64,000 bases of DNA, taken from Sinomonas atrocyanea. GTDB taxonomy: Bacteria > Actinomycetota > Actinomycetes > Actinomycetales > Micrococcaceae. How positions within the stretch are numbered: position 1 is the stretch's first letter; every line of letters begins with the position of its first letter. The notes under the pieces were generated by a model. It was not told where the DNA came from. It ran no database searches and saw nothing but the letters and a program-made list of their open reading frames with translations. The position numbers were made by a program, and so were the translations under genes. The DNA is taken from positions 1,302,001 to 1,366,000 of the forward strand of contig NZ_CP014518.1 of assembly GCF_001577305.1 (NCBI RefSeq), in the 5' to 3' direction. Of this stretch, positions 8,086-16,125 are shown one piece after another.

Positions 8086-9717
8086 TCAGTGTCTTGGCAC
8101 GTAGGCGGCCGGCACGCTGTAGGAGCGGGCCCACGGCGCAAGCCGCGGTGCTGGGTGGGGCGAGTTCGCCAGCCAAGAGTTGCTGATCTCACTCGCGCGC
8201 TGGGCCTGCAGCGAGAGCTTGGCTGCGAGCGCCGAGCCGGTGATCTTGGCATAACAGACGGCGAGCTCGCCAACGGTTTCCGTGTGTTCCAGCAGCGGCA
8301 AGTAGTGAGGCGAGGTGGTGCCGCTGAGTTCTCCGACCCGGTCCACGTCGAGACGCACCTCAACGAATGATCGGAGCGTCCCGTTCTTGAGTGTGCGCGT
8401 CGCCTTGTGGAGGCTCACGAGCACCAGGCCGACCCCCTCCTCGGGGATGTAGTCGAAGAGCGTGCTGAAGTGGTCCTCGGTCCGGAGCACCTGCACCGCT
8501 GCTCCCCACGGCACCAACGTGTGAGTGGTTGCGGGCGGCTCGTTGAGCGGCGCAATCAGCTCCGGCTCTGGGAGAGCCACCGTCACTCGGGCATCCGTCA
8601 TCTGCGCTCCGTCCCACGCCCAGATCCGGGCGGCAGACACCGGGGCGAACCCGCTGGCGGTGATGCGGCGCACGGGTTGTGAGTACCGGGCAGCATCTTC
8701 TCGACTCAGGTATCCGATAGTCCTACCCGCCCACCGGACGCTGATGGCGTTGGAGTCGTAGGGGTTGTCGGGTTCGGGCACCAGCACGACCCGGAGGCCC
8801 TCCGCTTCTCTGGACGGCCCGCTCGCGATGCCCGAGGTTGCCGCCGAGCTCAGAGCTGCTCGTACCGCCGGAAGATAGTGCTGCACGCCAACGAGATCCA
8901 CGTTGGGCCATTCTCCGCGCCCCAGCGATATCTGATACTCGGGGCCAGTGGGACATGGGCTTTGGGGAGCCCACGCCCCTGCGCTTGAGAGTGCTGGCGC
9001 GAGGCTCGTCGCCGAGTGCTCGCGATCCGCGTGGCCGGTGAAGGTCGGCGCCCAGTGCTCGTCTTCCCAAGCCTGCCGGAAGCGCCGTCGCCTGCGCCGC
9101 CAGACGACGATGGCGACGAGCGCGGCCGCAACAAGCACGCCCGGCGGCGCCGCAACGGTTACGAGCAGAAGAAGTGCAGCGAACATCGTCCACTTGCTGA
9201 CAGTGGCCCATTTCTCGACTCGGGGATTCCCGCGGCCGAATCGATGAAGCTGAGCCGGATCGGCGCCCACGAACGCCAGTATGCGTTCCGCCTGGGCGAT
9301 GGTCAGGCGCATCAGACTCGGACGGCACCCTGTGACCCGGGAGACCGCTGCACGGACGTAGTCCCGTTGAAATGACGAGGCAGGCGGAGTGGAGTCCGGC
9401 ACCAGCATCGCCTGCCAGACGGCGTCGGCGACCGGCGGTCTGCTCGGACGAGGGGATTTCCTGGTTGGCGCGGAGGCCTGCTTCAGTCGTTTGCGCGAAT
9501 TCCCGGCTCCCGTACTGCTCGTCGACACGTACGAGAGCCCGGTGCCTGGGACGCGCACCGTTTTGGTGATGCGTCCTCTGCTGGAAGCTGTCACCCGGAA
9601 TGGGCCGCTGCCGGCGCTCACGCTCAGGCCTCGCTTGGATGCAGTCACCCGAATTGGCCCAAAGCTCTTCGACTTGCGAAACCTGAAACCCATAGCGCCG
9701 CCTGTTTCCCTTGCCAT
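8086..9717 (-). CDS. DUF4236 - transmembrane - HIRAN-like domain protein
   Basis: 543 residues as drawn; the ATG at 9693 (MGFRFRKS) fits the DUF4236 family start better and would give 535. The N-terminal 55 residues are DUF4236 (GFRFRKSKSFGPIRVTASKRG), followed by a basic linker, a membrane hairpin (WTMFAALLLLVTVAAPPGVLVAAALVAIVVW) and a HIRAN-like module (VGVQHYLPAV ... PEPDNPYDSNAISVRWAGRTIGYLSREDA). HIRAN domains bind DNA ends or stalled forks. The combination suggests a membrane-anchored sensor. It lies alone on the minus strand between the 45-bp repeats. Function is unknown; a defence role is inference from context. Confidence 0.75.
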   Translation of the reverse strand: MARETGGAMGFRFRKSKSFGPIRVTASKRGLSVSAGSGPFRVTASSRGRITKTVRVPGTGLSYVSTSSTGAGNSRKRLKQASAPTRKSPRPSRPPVADAVWQAMLVPDSTPPASSFQRDYVRAAVSRVTGCRPSLMRLTIAQAERILAFVGADPAQLHRFGRGNPRVEKWATVSKWTMFAALLLLVTVAAPPGVLVAAALVAIVVWRRRRRRFRQAWEDEHWAPTFTGHADREHSATSLAPALSSAGAWAPQSPCPTGPEYQISLGRGEWPNVDLVGVQHYLPAVRAALSSAATSGIASGPSREAEGLRVVLVPEPDNPYDSNAISVRWAGRTIGYLSREDAARYSQPVRRITASGFAPVSAARIWAWDGAQMTDARVTVALPEPELIAPLNEPPATTHTLVPWGAAVQVLRTEDHFSTLFDYIPEEGVGLVLVSLHKATRTLKNGTLRSFVEVRLDVDRVGELSGTTSPHYLPLLEHTETVGELAVCYAKITGSALAAKLSLQAQRASEISNSWLANSPHPAPRLAPWARSYSVPAAYVPRH

Positions 9718-9921
9718 CGGTGCCGATCACCCTAGCCGGCTCCTCGCGAGTGGCCCTCGCCAGATCCGCCCTGCGTCGAGCCAGGAGCCGTTGGGGGAGG
9801 ACACCTCAGAGTTTCATTTTACATGTCAAATACAAGTATGATCTGCTGTGCTCGACGCATTCATACAAGCCGCTATCGGCTTTCTGAGGAGAGTGCGGAA
9901 AGTTCGATCTTAGGGGGCAGT

Positions 9922-10620
9922 ATGAAAAAGGTTCTGGCAGCCGTCGCGCTGAGCGCGTTGGCCTTGGCGGGATGCTCGGCACACCCGACCGCTTCGGTCG
10001 GGAACGCTGCGTCGGCGAGCCCGAGCGCGACAGCGACGACCGAATGTCCTTCACCGATGCCGACTGTCACAGTCACGATCAAGGCCACGCCGGCTTCAAC
10101 CGATTCCTCGGTCGAGCCTTCGGCTACCTCGACTCCGGACACGACGTCCTTGGGTTGCCCAACCTCGACCGCGACGGTGGTGGCTGCGCTTTACTCAGAC
10201 GGTGACGCCTGCACGGACGTCGGGGAGCGCTACACCCTGGCCGGGGCGGATCTGGCCTGCACGAAGGACCGTGACGGTTCGATCGTGTGGATGACCAAGT
10301 CAAAGGCAGACAAGCTCGCAGCCGATCTCGCCGCGGAGAAGGCTGCCGCCGACGCGAAGGCTGCTGCGGACGCCAAGGCGGCAGCCGATGCCAAGGCCGC
10401 CGCCGATGCGAAGGCTGCTGCGGATGCGAAGGCCGCTGCTGACGCGCAGGCGGCTGCGCAGCAGGCTCAGCAGCAGGCGGCCCAGCAGCAGGCCTCGTCC
10501 GTGTACTACGCGAACTGCACCGCCGCCCGTGCCGCCGGCGCGGCCCCGCTGTACGCGGGTCAGCCCGGGTACCGGATCGGCCTTGACCGTGACCACGACG
10601 GGGTCGCCTGCGAACGCTAA
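9922..10620 (+). CDS. Excalibur-domain lipoprotein with Ala/Lys/Asp helical repeat
   Basis: 232 residues from ATG 9922 after AGGGGG. Lipobox LALAGC puts the lipid-modified cysteine near residue 18. Then follow a Thr/Ser-rich linker, a module (TATVVAALYSDGDAC...YTLAG.DLACTKDRDGSIVWM) shared with the protein at 14425, a rigid helical stretch of AAADAK repeats (10340-10450) and a C-terminal Excalibur calcium-binding domain (YYANCTAARAAG...DRDHDGVACER). It is exported and lipid-anchored, with the Excalibur head displayed at the cell surface. A terminator hairpin follows. Excalibur proteins are often paired with extracellular nucleases. Confidence 0.85.
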   Translation: MKKVLAAVALSALALAGCSAHPTASVGNAASASPSATATTECPSPMPTVTVTIKATPASTDSSVEPSATSTPDTTSLGCPTSTATVVAALYSDGDACTDVGERYTLAGADLACTKDRDGSIVWMTKSKADKLAADLAAEKAAADAKAAADAKAAADAKAAADAKAAADAKAAADAQAAAQQAQQQAAQQQASSVYYANCTAARAAGAAPLYAGQPGYRIGLDRDHDGVACER

Positions 10621-10658
10621 GACCTCGAGGGGGTCCTCAGGACCGCCGCTCACAGACG

Positions 10659-10702
10659 ACGACGCCGGTGACCCGCCCGCTTGGGCGAGCCACCGGCGTC
10701 GT
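10659..10702 (+). terminator. Terminator hairpin after the Excalibur lipoprotein gene
   Basis: 12-bp perfect outer stem (10659-10670 with 10691-10702, ACGACGCCGGTG/CACCGGCGTCGT) enclosing a small inner GCCC/GGGC stem. It lies 38 bp after the stop. Confidence 0.75.
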
Positions 10703-10795
10703 GCAATGTGTCTCAGCCGCGCTCGCATCGGGCGCACTATGCCAGAGGTGGGGCTAAGGCGACCTCTTCAATGACGCCATCGCCGCCCTCGCCGC

Positions 10796-10840
10796 TCAAC
10801 GAGCGGTGCGCCGCGCACCGGCACCTGTACTTCGGGTGAA
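10796..10840 (+). repeat. 45-bp direct repeat, right copy (zinc-finger 3' end)
   Basis: Repeats the end of the CHY zinc-finger gene, including its stop codon, without the rest of that gene. It is followed eight bases later by a perfect hairpin, probably the original terminator of the zinc-finger gene. Confidence 0.85.
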
Positions 10841-10848
10841 GCGACGCA

Positions 10849-10878
10849 GACGACGGCGGGTGCGCACCCGCCGTCGTC
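10849..10878. terminator. Perfect 30-bp palindromic hairpin, copy 3 of the dispersed hairpin
   Basis: GACGACGGCGGGTGC followed by its exact reverse complement. It has the same core as 4970-5003 and sits at the right end of the insert bounded by the 45-bp repeats. Confidence 0.75.
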
Positions 10879-11029
10879 CGCTCGCCAGTTCTGTCGGTGG
10901 GGTGTGCTCTGATGAGCCCATGACGAAGACTTCACGCTGTGTCCCGGTGCTGCTGTCGCGGACGGCCGACCGCCCTGCGTCCGGGAGTCACCCGGATGAT
11001 CGGCGGTCCTACCGTGAAAGGACACCAGC

Positions 11030-11409
11030 ATGAACAGCGTGTGGCACATCTCGGCGGACATCCGCCTCCTCCACGTTCCTGGCGATCCCTCGCCAAGCCC
11101 GGTGGAGAGGGTCCGGGCCGTCATGGGGCCCGTGACGGAGGCCGGGGCTGAGACGTTCAGCTTCTCGCCGGACGCCGAGAGGCCCGAGATCGGCGTCGGC
11201 TTCAGCGTGGATGCCGAGGCCTTCGAGGAAGCGTGGAGCTTCGCCCGTGGGTGGTCGAGCTCCTCGGCGACCTCGTCGGCCCGGCGGAGGTCGTCGCCCT
11301 GCGCGTCTGCGATTACGCGCAGTGGCGCAGCGAGACCGAGCGCAGCTCCGGGAAGCCCGTCCTGCTGAGCCGGATTTGGCCGCCGGCTCGGTGGTTCAAG
11401 CGCGCCTAG
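11030..11409 (+). pseudogene. Frameshifted small gene of unknown function
   Basis: ATG 11030 opens MNSVWHISADIRLLHVPGDPSPS and reads sensibly to VDAEAFEEA near 11231, then turns into Ser/Arg-rich shadow sequence. The +1-shifted frame continues as a normal protein: LELRPWVVELLGDLVGPAEVVALRVCDYAQWRS... to the TAG at 11407-11409. Adding one base near 11231 would give a single reading frame of about 126 codons. The frame break is visible in the sequence; whether it is a real mutation or a read error is unknown. No family recognised. Confidence 0.65.
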
Positions 11410-11423
11410 CCTCGATCAACGTG

Positions 11424-11471
11424 AACAGCGGGACGGGGGCTTCATACGCGACGCATGCCCGTCCCGCTGTT
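11424..11471 (+). terminator. Long hairpin after the frameshifted gene
   Basis: Arms AACAGCGGGACGGG and CCCGTCCCGCTGTT (14 bp, perfect) separated by about 20 bases. It lies 14 bp after the stop at 11409 and just before the DUF3883 gene. Confidence 0.75.
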
Positions 11472-11489
11472 GTTGGGTTGAGCATCAGG

Positions 11490-12338
11490 ATGGCTCTCGT
11501 CAGCGATACTCAGTTCATGGTCATCAACATCAGGCTCATTGACCGCCAGGCTGCAGACCCAGCTGATCCTCTTGGTCGTGATTGGTGGGGCTACGACCCT
11601 GACGTCACGCCTGAGGTGCTGTGGGCGAACAACCGTGGCGACTGGCGATTAGATAGGACACGGATCGCAGTTGAGCGCTGGGCAGCGTTCAACTACCAGG
11701 ATCGGGTGGTGCTGGTGGCGGAACTCGACGGGCCTGAGCATGAGACCGTTCCGGATATGCGTACAGGGAAACCGAAAAGGGCACTCATTGGTCGCCCTCT
11801 CTCCGCGGGCCACCCGGTACACGAGGCCTTGATTGGGGCTCAGGTCGAGTACCGGAGAAATCCGATATCGTATGGCCCGGATCCCGTCACAGTCGAAGCC
11901 GCAGCCACGGCTGAGAATCCAGATTTGCCGAGGGGAGCGGGCCAAGGCCGACAGATGGACCCAGGCATCCGTAGAGCGATTGAAGACGCTGCCCAAGACC
12001 GGCTGATGGACCATTATCGGAATCGGGGCTGGACCGTTACCGACACCAGACTGAACCGCCCTTATGACGCCGTCGCTCTTAGAGGCTTCAAGCGGCTCTA
12101 CCTCGAAGCTAAAGGTACCCAGAGCCTAGGAGGCTCGGTCGTAGTCACGCGCAACGAGGTGGAACACGCGCGTCAGCATCCGGGAATGTGTTTCATGGGT
12201 GTGTGGTCTGGGATGCGTTTGGTGGACGGGAAAGTGGATCGGCACGCCGGGGAATTCAGGGTCGTTCGGTTCGATCCTGATGAAGGGCGCCTCAACGCGC
12301 GTGATTTCGATTGGACGGTTCCAGAAGGGACGTCGTGA
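11490..12338 (+). CDS. DUF3883 (PD-(D/E)XK-like) domain protein
   Basis: 282 residues from ATG 11490 (ATG 11517 is an alternative; the open frame extends upstream only through the terminator). The N-terminal part (VLWANNRGDWRL...RALIGRPLSAGHPVHEALIGAQVEY) resembles a nucleic-acid-binding module seen beside DUF3883. The C-terminal 110 residues are DUF3883: HYRNRGWTVTDTRLNRPYDA...LYLEAKGT, with the D-x(n)-E-x-K residues of the restriction-nuclease fold. DUF3883 is common in restriction and defence loci. Convergent with the next minus-strand gene. Not certain to be a nuclease. Confidence 0.75.
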   Translation: MALVSDTQFMVINIRLIDRQAADPADPLGRDWWGYDPDVTPEVLWANNRGDWRLDRTRIAVERWAAFNYQDRVVLVAELDGPEHETVPDMRTGKPKRALIGRPLSAGHPVHEALIGAQVEYRRNPISYGPDPVTVEAAATAENPDLPRGAGQGRQMDPGIRRAIEDAAQDRLMDHYRNRGWTVTDTRLNRPYDAVALRGFKRLYLEAKGTQSLGGSVVVTRNEVEHARQHPGMCFMGVWSGMRLVDGKVDRHAGEFRVVRFDPDEGRLNARDFDWTVPEGTS

Positions 12339-12364
12339 CCTGTAGGCCGTTTTACCTGATCGAC

Positions 12365-13426
12365 CTAGGGTCGCCGCAGGACCGACGCCACCGCACGAGG
12401 TAGGGCGCGCAGCTGCTCCGCAGTCAGGTCACGTGCCGGCCGGTTGGGACGCTTCTTGAAGTCCAGCCTTCGCGCTTCTTGAACCAGCTCAACCATGCCC
12501 GCTTGAGCTTCGATGGAGTCGGCGATCGCTGGCGCCAGCCCATCTAGCTCCCTGTAATAGAGAAACCTCACCTCTACTGCCGCCGTCTTCGAAAGTCCCG
12601 ATCCATATGTGAAAAGCGCCAGAGGCCACGTCAAGCCGATGCCATCGGCTGTGATCCCGAAATTCAGAGAAGGAGAGGCGCCCTTCCCGCCCTCGATCTG
12701 GAACCCAGCTTGCTTGGCCGCTGTGATCAGTTCGGCCACCTGCTTTGAAGACGCCGGATCGTAGTCCTCGCAGCTCTTTAGATATTCCTCCACGGTCCAC
12801 GTCCTGCCGCTCGTCCTCGGCGCAGCGGCCTTCGCTTCGACCAAGTCCGCACCGTAAGAGGTAGGGATAAGTATCTCGACCTCCGCTTCACGGGCGTGGG
12901 CGAACTCAGCCACTATCACGCCAGTCTCCGGGAGCGTGACGGCGTTGAGGAACTCAACGATGCGCTTGACGTCGTCGTTGAGCCCATCGACTGCGAGTAC
13001 TAAGTTGAAGTGCCCGCTTGCCAGGTGTTCCGCGACCGCAGCCCTTACCGCACCGTCATCGCTCAGTGCTTCAAAGGGGGACAAGCCGCCGTTGGCTTGC
13101 TTCCAGCGCTGCTCGAACTCTTCGACGTCCATACGCCAGATCCGGGATGCATAGTCGAGGACCTGACCGATCACCTCTCGACGGATCTGGGGGTTGGCGC
13201 CCAGCTTGCATTCCACGAGCGTGAGCTTCCCGTCCGAGTCGACGATGACAATGTCAGCCCGTCCGGCGCCGGACTGGAACTCGATGCAAGCGACCGCGTC
13301 CGCTGATACTCCGGGGACGAGCGACGGGTGGTCGTGGAGGATGTGCTGCAGTGCAGCCTCGCTGTCATAACCCTGAGTGCCAGGCTCATGCCACTGGCCC
13401 CCGGGTTGTCTGATCAAAACTCCCAT
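12365..13426 (-). CDS. PD-(D/E)XK nuclease-like protein
   Basis: 353 residues from ATG 13426 (MGVLIRQPGG); an upstream in-frame start at 13489 is possible. The segment GRADIVIVDSDGKLTLVECKLGANPQIRREVIGQVLDYA has the D...ExK catalytic pattern and following helix of the restriction-endonuclease fold, as in Mrr/NucS-like families. The C-terminal half has no recognisable domain. It is flanked by DUF3883 and OGG-fold genes, consistent with a DNA-modification or defence module. The convergent partner ends 27 bp away. Confidence 0.75.
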   Translation of the reverse strand: MGVLIRQPGGQWHEPGTQGYDSEAALQHILHDHPSLVPGVSADAVACIEFQSGAGRADIVIVDSDGKLTLVECKLGANPQIRREVIGQVLDYASRIWRMDVEEFEQRWKQANGGLSPFEALSDDGAVRAAVAEHLASGHFNLVLAVDGLNDDVKRIVEFLNAVTLPETGVIVAEFAHAREAEVEILIPTSYGADLVEAKAAAPRTSGRTWTVEEYLKSCEDYDPASSKQVAELITAAKQAGFQIEGGKGASPSLNFGITADGIGLTWPLALFTYGSGLSKTAAVEVRFLYYRELDGLAPAIADSIEAQAGMVELVQEARRLDFKKRPNRPARDLTAEQLRALPRAVASVLRRP

Positions 13427-13519
13427 ACTGAGCCTAGCGTGCGCATGATCGAAGCATAGGGCTAGTTGGCTAATTGGGCCGTCCTTCAAGCGCCCGGGAC
13501 GCCATCTGCCCGTCAGGTG

Positions 13520-14224
13520 TTAGTTGAGCGCCGCCCGCCCGAACGCCCATCGTTCAACGAGATCAGCGGTGCAGCCTGTGAGCTCGGGGTGGCCAGAATC
13601 TCGAGCTGACGCGGCGATCGCTTCTAGGGCGGAGCAAGCACGCAAATACGTTTCGCGTGGGTAGTTTGCCGCCGTGGAAAGTCCAGACCCAGGCTCGGTT
13701 CCTGCAAGAGTGGCGAGGACGCGGCGGTCGACGATGAGCGCGGGGTGCGTGGGCCTACCCTGTCCCGCGAAGTACATGAGTTTGGTGAAGTAGGCCGGAC
13801 CCAGATAGGCAAAGGTATTGCGCCCTCGCGAGCGGAAGGCATCGAAAGCAGTCGAGGGACTGGTCTGTGCGGCCTGGAGTGCGTCCAGGAGGGCAGGCGA
13901 GGTTGTAGGTGCGATCAACGAGTCAATTCGGCCCCGGTTGTTTCTGCGAGTAGTCCCAGAACCCCACAGAAGCACATGGAAAGTGAAGTCACGGGGATCC
14001 CGGCTGCCGTCGATGACCTCGGATGCGAGCGCGAAGAGCGTCCTCCTGTCGAGATAGATGGAAGTGCTGTCTCCACCTAATGGAGGCAGCACTTCCATTC
14101 CCGCTCGCCGCAGTTCGTCCCGCCACCACGAGGTACCGAGTTCGAAGCCTTGGTTGAGCACATCCTTCTCGCGGGAGAGGCTGGTCAGCTCGTGGTGTAC
14201 CTGATCGAGCGTCAGCGTCTCCAT
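13520..14224 (-). CDS. 8-oxoguanine DNA glycosylase OGG-fold protein
   Basis: 234 residues from ATG 14224. The central helix-hairpin-helix-like stretch AYLGPAYFTKLMYFAG followed by PALIVDRRVLATLAG matches the OGG-fold proteins of actinobacteria, with a lysine and an aspartate in the positions used by HhH-GPD glycosylases. Such proteins excise oxidised or modified bases. It reads in the same direction as the PD-(D/E)XK gene 94 bp downstream. A base-excision step coupled to a nuclease would suit a system against modified phage DNA, but this is inference. Confidence 0.65.
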   Translation of the reverse strand: METLTLDQVHHELTSLSREKDVLNQGFELGTSWWRDELRRAGMEVLPPLGGDSTSIYLDRRTLFALASEVIDGSRDPRDFTFHVLLWGSGTTRRNNRGRIDSLIAPTTSPALLDALQAAQTSPSTAFDAFRSRGRNTFAYLGPAYFTKLMYFAGQGRPTHPALIVDRRVLATLAGTEPGSGLSTAANYPRETYLRACSALEAIAASARDSGHPELTGCTADLVERWAFGRAALN

Positions 14225-14424
14225 CGCGGGGTCCTCTCATCGAACGACTTCTTTTGTACATGTCTATCAGAGGAGCCTACGATCATGCAGGACTGGGTGA
14301 TGCAGGTATAGGCGGCTCTGCCGGCAGGATGTCTCGTTGGGCTCCCTGAATTTCCCGGATCGTCACGTCTTTTCACTCTGTGTTGACGCTGCATGCCCGC
14401 GGCGTCGTTTGGGAAGGTAAGGAA

Positions 14425-15375
14425 ATGAAGAACAGTCTTGGCAGCCAGCTGCCGCCTGCCGCAAAAGGTCCACGCCGTCGGACCTGGCGGATTCTGCTCA
14501 CCGCAGTTGTGGCAGTCGTACTGCTCTTCACTGCTCCTGTCCTTCTGTGGCTCGTCGCAGTTGTTGTGTTCGTCGTCGGACTTGTGCGTCTGCTTTCTCG
14601 GAAGAAGCCGCGCAAACGTGCCGCCCTTGCGGTCATGCTGGCCGCAGGTGCAACCTTCATCGCCGCGTCAGTAGCTGTCGCGGCGACTGCGCCCCCGAAC
14701 CCCGCGGTCGCAACGAGGTCAACTTCGTCCCCCTCGGCGGCGGCAGTTGTAGCAACTCCGAGCTGCCCGTCGTCGACACCGACCGCCACTGTGACGATCA
14801 CTGCCACGCCCGCTGCGCCCAATTCCTCTGCGACGCCCGCTGCGCCCGGTTCTTCTGCCACACCGTCGGTTACCTCGACTCCGGACGCGGCGTCGATAGG
14901 ATGTCCGACCTCAACTGCCACGGTGGTGGCTGCGCTCTACTCAGACGGTGACGCCTGCGCGAAGGTGGGGGAGCGCTACACCCTGGCGGGGACGGATCTT
15001 GCCTGCACGAAGGACCGCGACGGTTCAATCGTGTGGATGGCCAAGTCCAAGGCCGACAAGCTCGCTGCCGATCTCGCCGCGGAGAAGGCCGCAGCCGACG
15101 CGAAGGCCGCGGCGGACGCCAAGGCTGCTGCGGATGCGAAGGCGGCAGCCGATGCGAAGGCGGCTGCTGACGCGAAGGCTGCTGCTGATGCGAAAGCCGC
15201 TGCTGACGCGCAGGCGGCTGCTGACGCGCAAGCGGCCGCCCAGCAGGCAGCTCAGCAGCAGCAGGTCTCGCCGGCGGGAGCAACGGCACTGTGCGTAGAC
15301 GGAACGTACTCGTACTCGGCGAACCACAGTGGAACGTGCTCGCACCACCATGGAGTCGCTGTCTGGTACAAGTAG
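14425..15375 (+). CDS. Exported/membrane protein with Ala-Lys-Asp repeat and C-terminal DUF3761
   Basis: 316 residues from ATG 14425 after GGAAGG. Two N-terminal membrane segments (RILLTAVVAVVLLFTAPVLLW...; AALAVMLAAGATFIAASVAVAA), a Thr/Pro/Ala linker, the TATVVAALYSDGDAC module and AAADAK helical repeat almost identical to the lipoprotein at 9922, then DUF3761 (CVDGTYSYSANHSGTCSHHHGVAVWY). The last 100 bp recur at the end of the gene at 33044. The outer module is presumably displayed outside the cell on a rigid stalk. Function unknown. Confidence 0.8.
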   Translation: MKNSLGSQLPPAAKGPRRRTWRILLTAVVAVVLLFTAPVLLWLVAVVVFVVGLVRLLSRKKPRKRAALAVMLAAGATFIAASVAVAATAPPNPAVATRSTSSPSAAAVVATPSCPSSTPTATVTITATPAAPNSSATPAAPGSSATPSVTSTPDAASIGCPTSTATVVAALYSDGDACAKVGERYTLAGTDLACTKDRDGSIVWMAKSKADKLAADLAAEKAAADAKAAADAKAAADAKAAADAKAAADAKAAADAKAAADAQAAADAQAAAQQAAQQQQVSPAGATALCVDGTYSYSANHSGTCSHHHGVAVWYK

Positions 15376-15383
15376 CTCCGCGG
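15270..15383 (+). repeat. DUF3761-coding 3' end shared with 34033-34147
   Basis: About 114 bp, roughly 90% identical by eye, running from the start of DUF3761 through the stop codon to CTCCGCGG beyond it. Identity extends past the stop, so this is DNA exchange or duplication, not just protein conservation. Confidence 0.85.
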
Positions 15384-15397
15384 TTCGTGGGTGGGGG

Positions 15398-15470
15398 CTG
15401 CACCGCCCGCGCCAAAGCGCCAAGAGCCCGCTCGCCCTCTCCGTTGACCTCGTCTTCTACCCGGGCGACC
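15398..15470 (+). repeat. Mosaic scar: secreted-HNH signal region fused to a bioY fragment
   Basis: 15398-15410 and 15419-15443 match 34343-34355 and 34367-34391, the signal-peptide-coding start of the secreted HNH gene (13 of 13 and 24 of 25 bases). 15446-15470 then matches 25 bp of bioY (7611-7635) exactly. None of this is in a matching gene here. It is a chimera of sequences from both ends of the accessory region. Confidence 0.75.
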
Positions 15471-16125
15471 GCTCGGCATTGCGCTTGAGAACCGCGAGCA
15501 TCCGGGCCTGCATCACCCACACGATCGGGGGGAAGATCCACTGCGAGAGCAGCCAGCGGGCTGCTCGCGGCCGGAAGGTCTCGTAGCCGCCGATCACGAG
15601 GCGCGTCCTGCCGCCGGCGAACTCCTTGAGCTGGAAGCCCCAGAGGCCTTCCGTGTAGGCCGAGGGGCGAGGCTGCGCGGGGTCGAGGGGCCTCCCCATG
15701 AGGTCGCTGAGCCCGTGGAGCCCGAGGAAGCGGTTCGGCTCGAGGGCGGCGACGGTCCAGGCGTCCACCGCCCCGTAGCGCTTGGTCCAGTACTTCACGG
15801 TGTCGCCGCGCTTGAGGTCCTGCCATTCGGGATGGATCCGGTCGGCGCTCGGCCGGCCGCCGTTGTCGAGGCGGTCCCACGAATACCAGCCGCCGCGGTC
15901 GCCCCCGAGCTGGACGAGCCAGGGCCAGACAGCCTCGGGCGGCGCATCGATCGTCACGGCCATCGTCGCGCCCCGTTCGCCGTCGGGGACGATGTCCGCC
16001 CCCGGGTAGGGGCCGGCGACCTCGTCACGGGTCGCGCCCCAATGCCGGAACAGGGGGCGGAGGGCTGCAAGGCACGCGATGGCCGCCGCGGTGGACGTGC
16101 CGAGGGCGGTGAGCACCTTCTTCAT
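15457..16125 (-). CDS. SRPBCC (START-like) family protein
   Basis: 222 residues from ATG 16125. A short hydrophobic N-terminus (LTALGTSTAAAIACLAALRPL) precedes an SRPBCC-type fold (MAVTIDAPPEAVWPWLVQLGGDRGGWYSWDRLDNG...GLWGFQLKEFAGGRTRLVIGGYE) ending in a second hydrophobic helix (WIFPPIVWVMQARML). Such proteins bind hydrophobic ligands; this subfamily is uncharacterised. The final codons (ERSPG-stop) come from the bioY-like 25-bp repeat, so the native C-terminus was probably trimmed or replaced at that junction. Confidence 0.8.
   Translation of the reverse strand: MKKVLTALGTSTAAAIACLAALRPLFRHWGATRDEVAGPYPGADIVPDGERGATMAVTIDAPPEAVWPWLVQLGGDRGGWYSWDRLDNGGRPSADRIHPEWQDLKRGDTVKYWTKRYGAVDAWTVAALEPNRFLGLHGLSDLMGRPLDPAQPRPSAYTEGLWGFQLKEFAGGRTRLVIGGYETFRPRAARWLLSQWIFPPIVWVMQARMLAVLKRNAERSPG

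Larger units (their letters stand above)
10621..11029. other. Intergenic junction region with right-hand repeat and hairpin
   Basis: The 409 bp hold, in order, the terminator at 10659-10702, unassigned sequence, the right copy of the 45-bp repeat (10796-10840), hairpin copy 3 (10849-10878), and about 150 bp leading to the frameshifted gene at 11030. No intact gene is seen. Confidence 0.7.

Noticed and set aside
10330..10460. Short regularly spaced repeats, CRISPR-like at first sight (also 15090-15240)
   Set aside because: They are tandem codon repeats for AAADAK helices inside an open frame, with no unique spacers and no cas genes.
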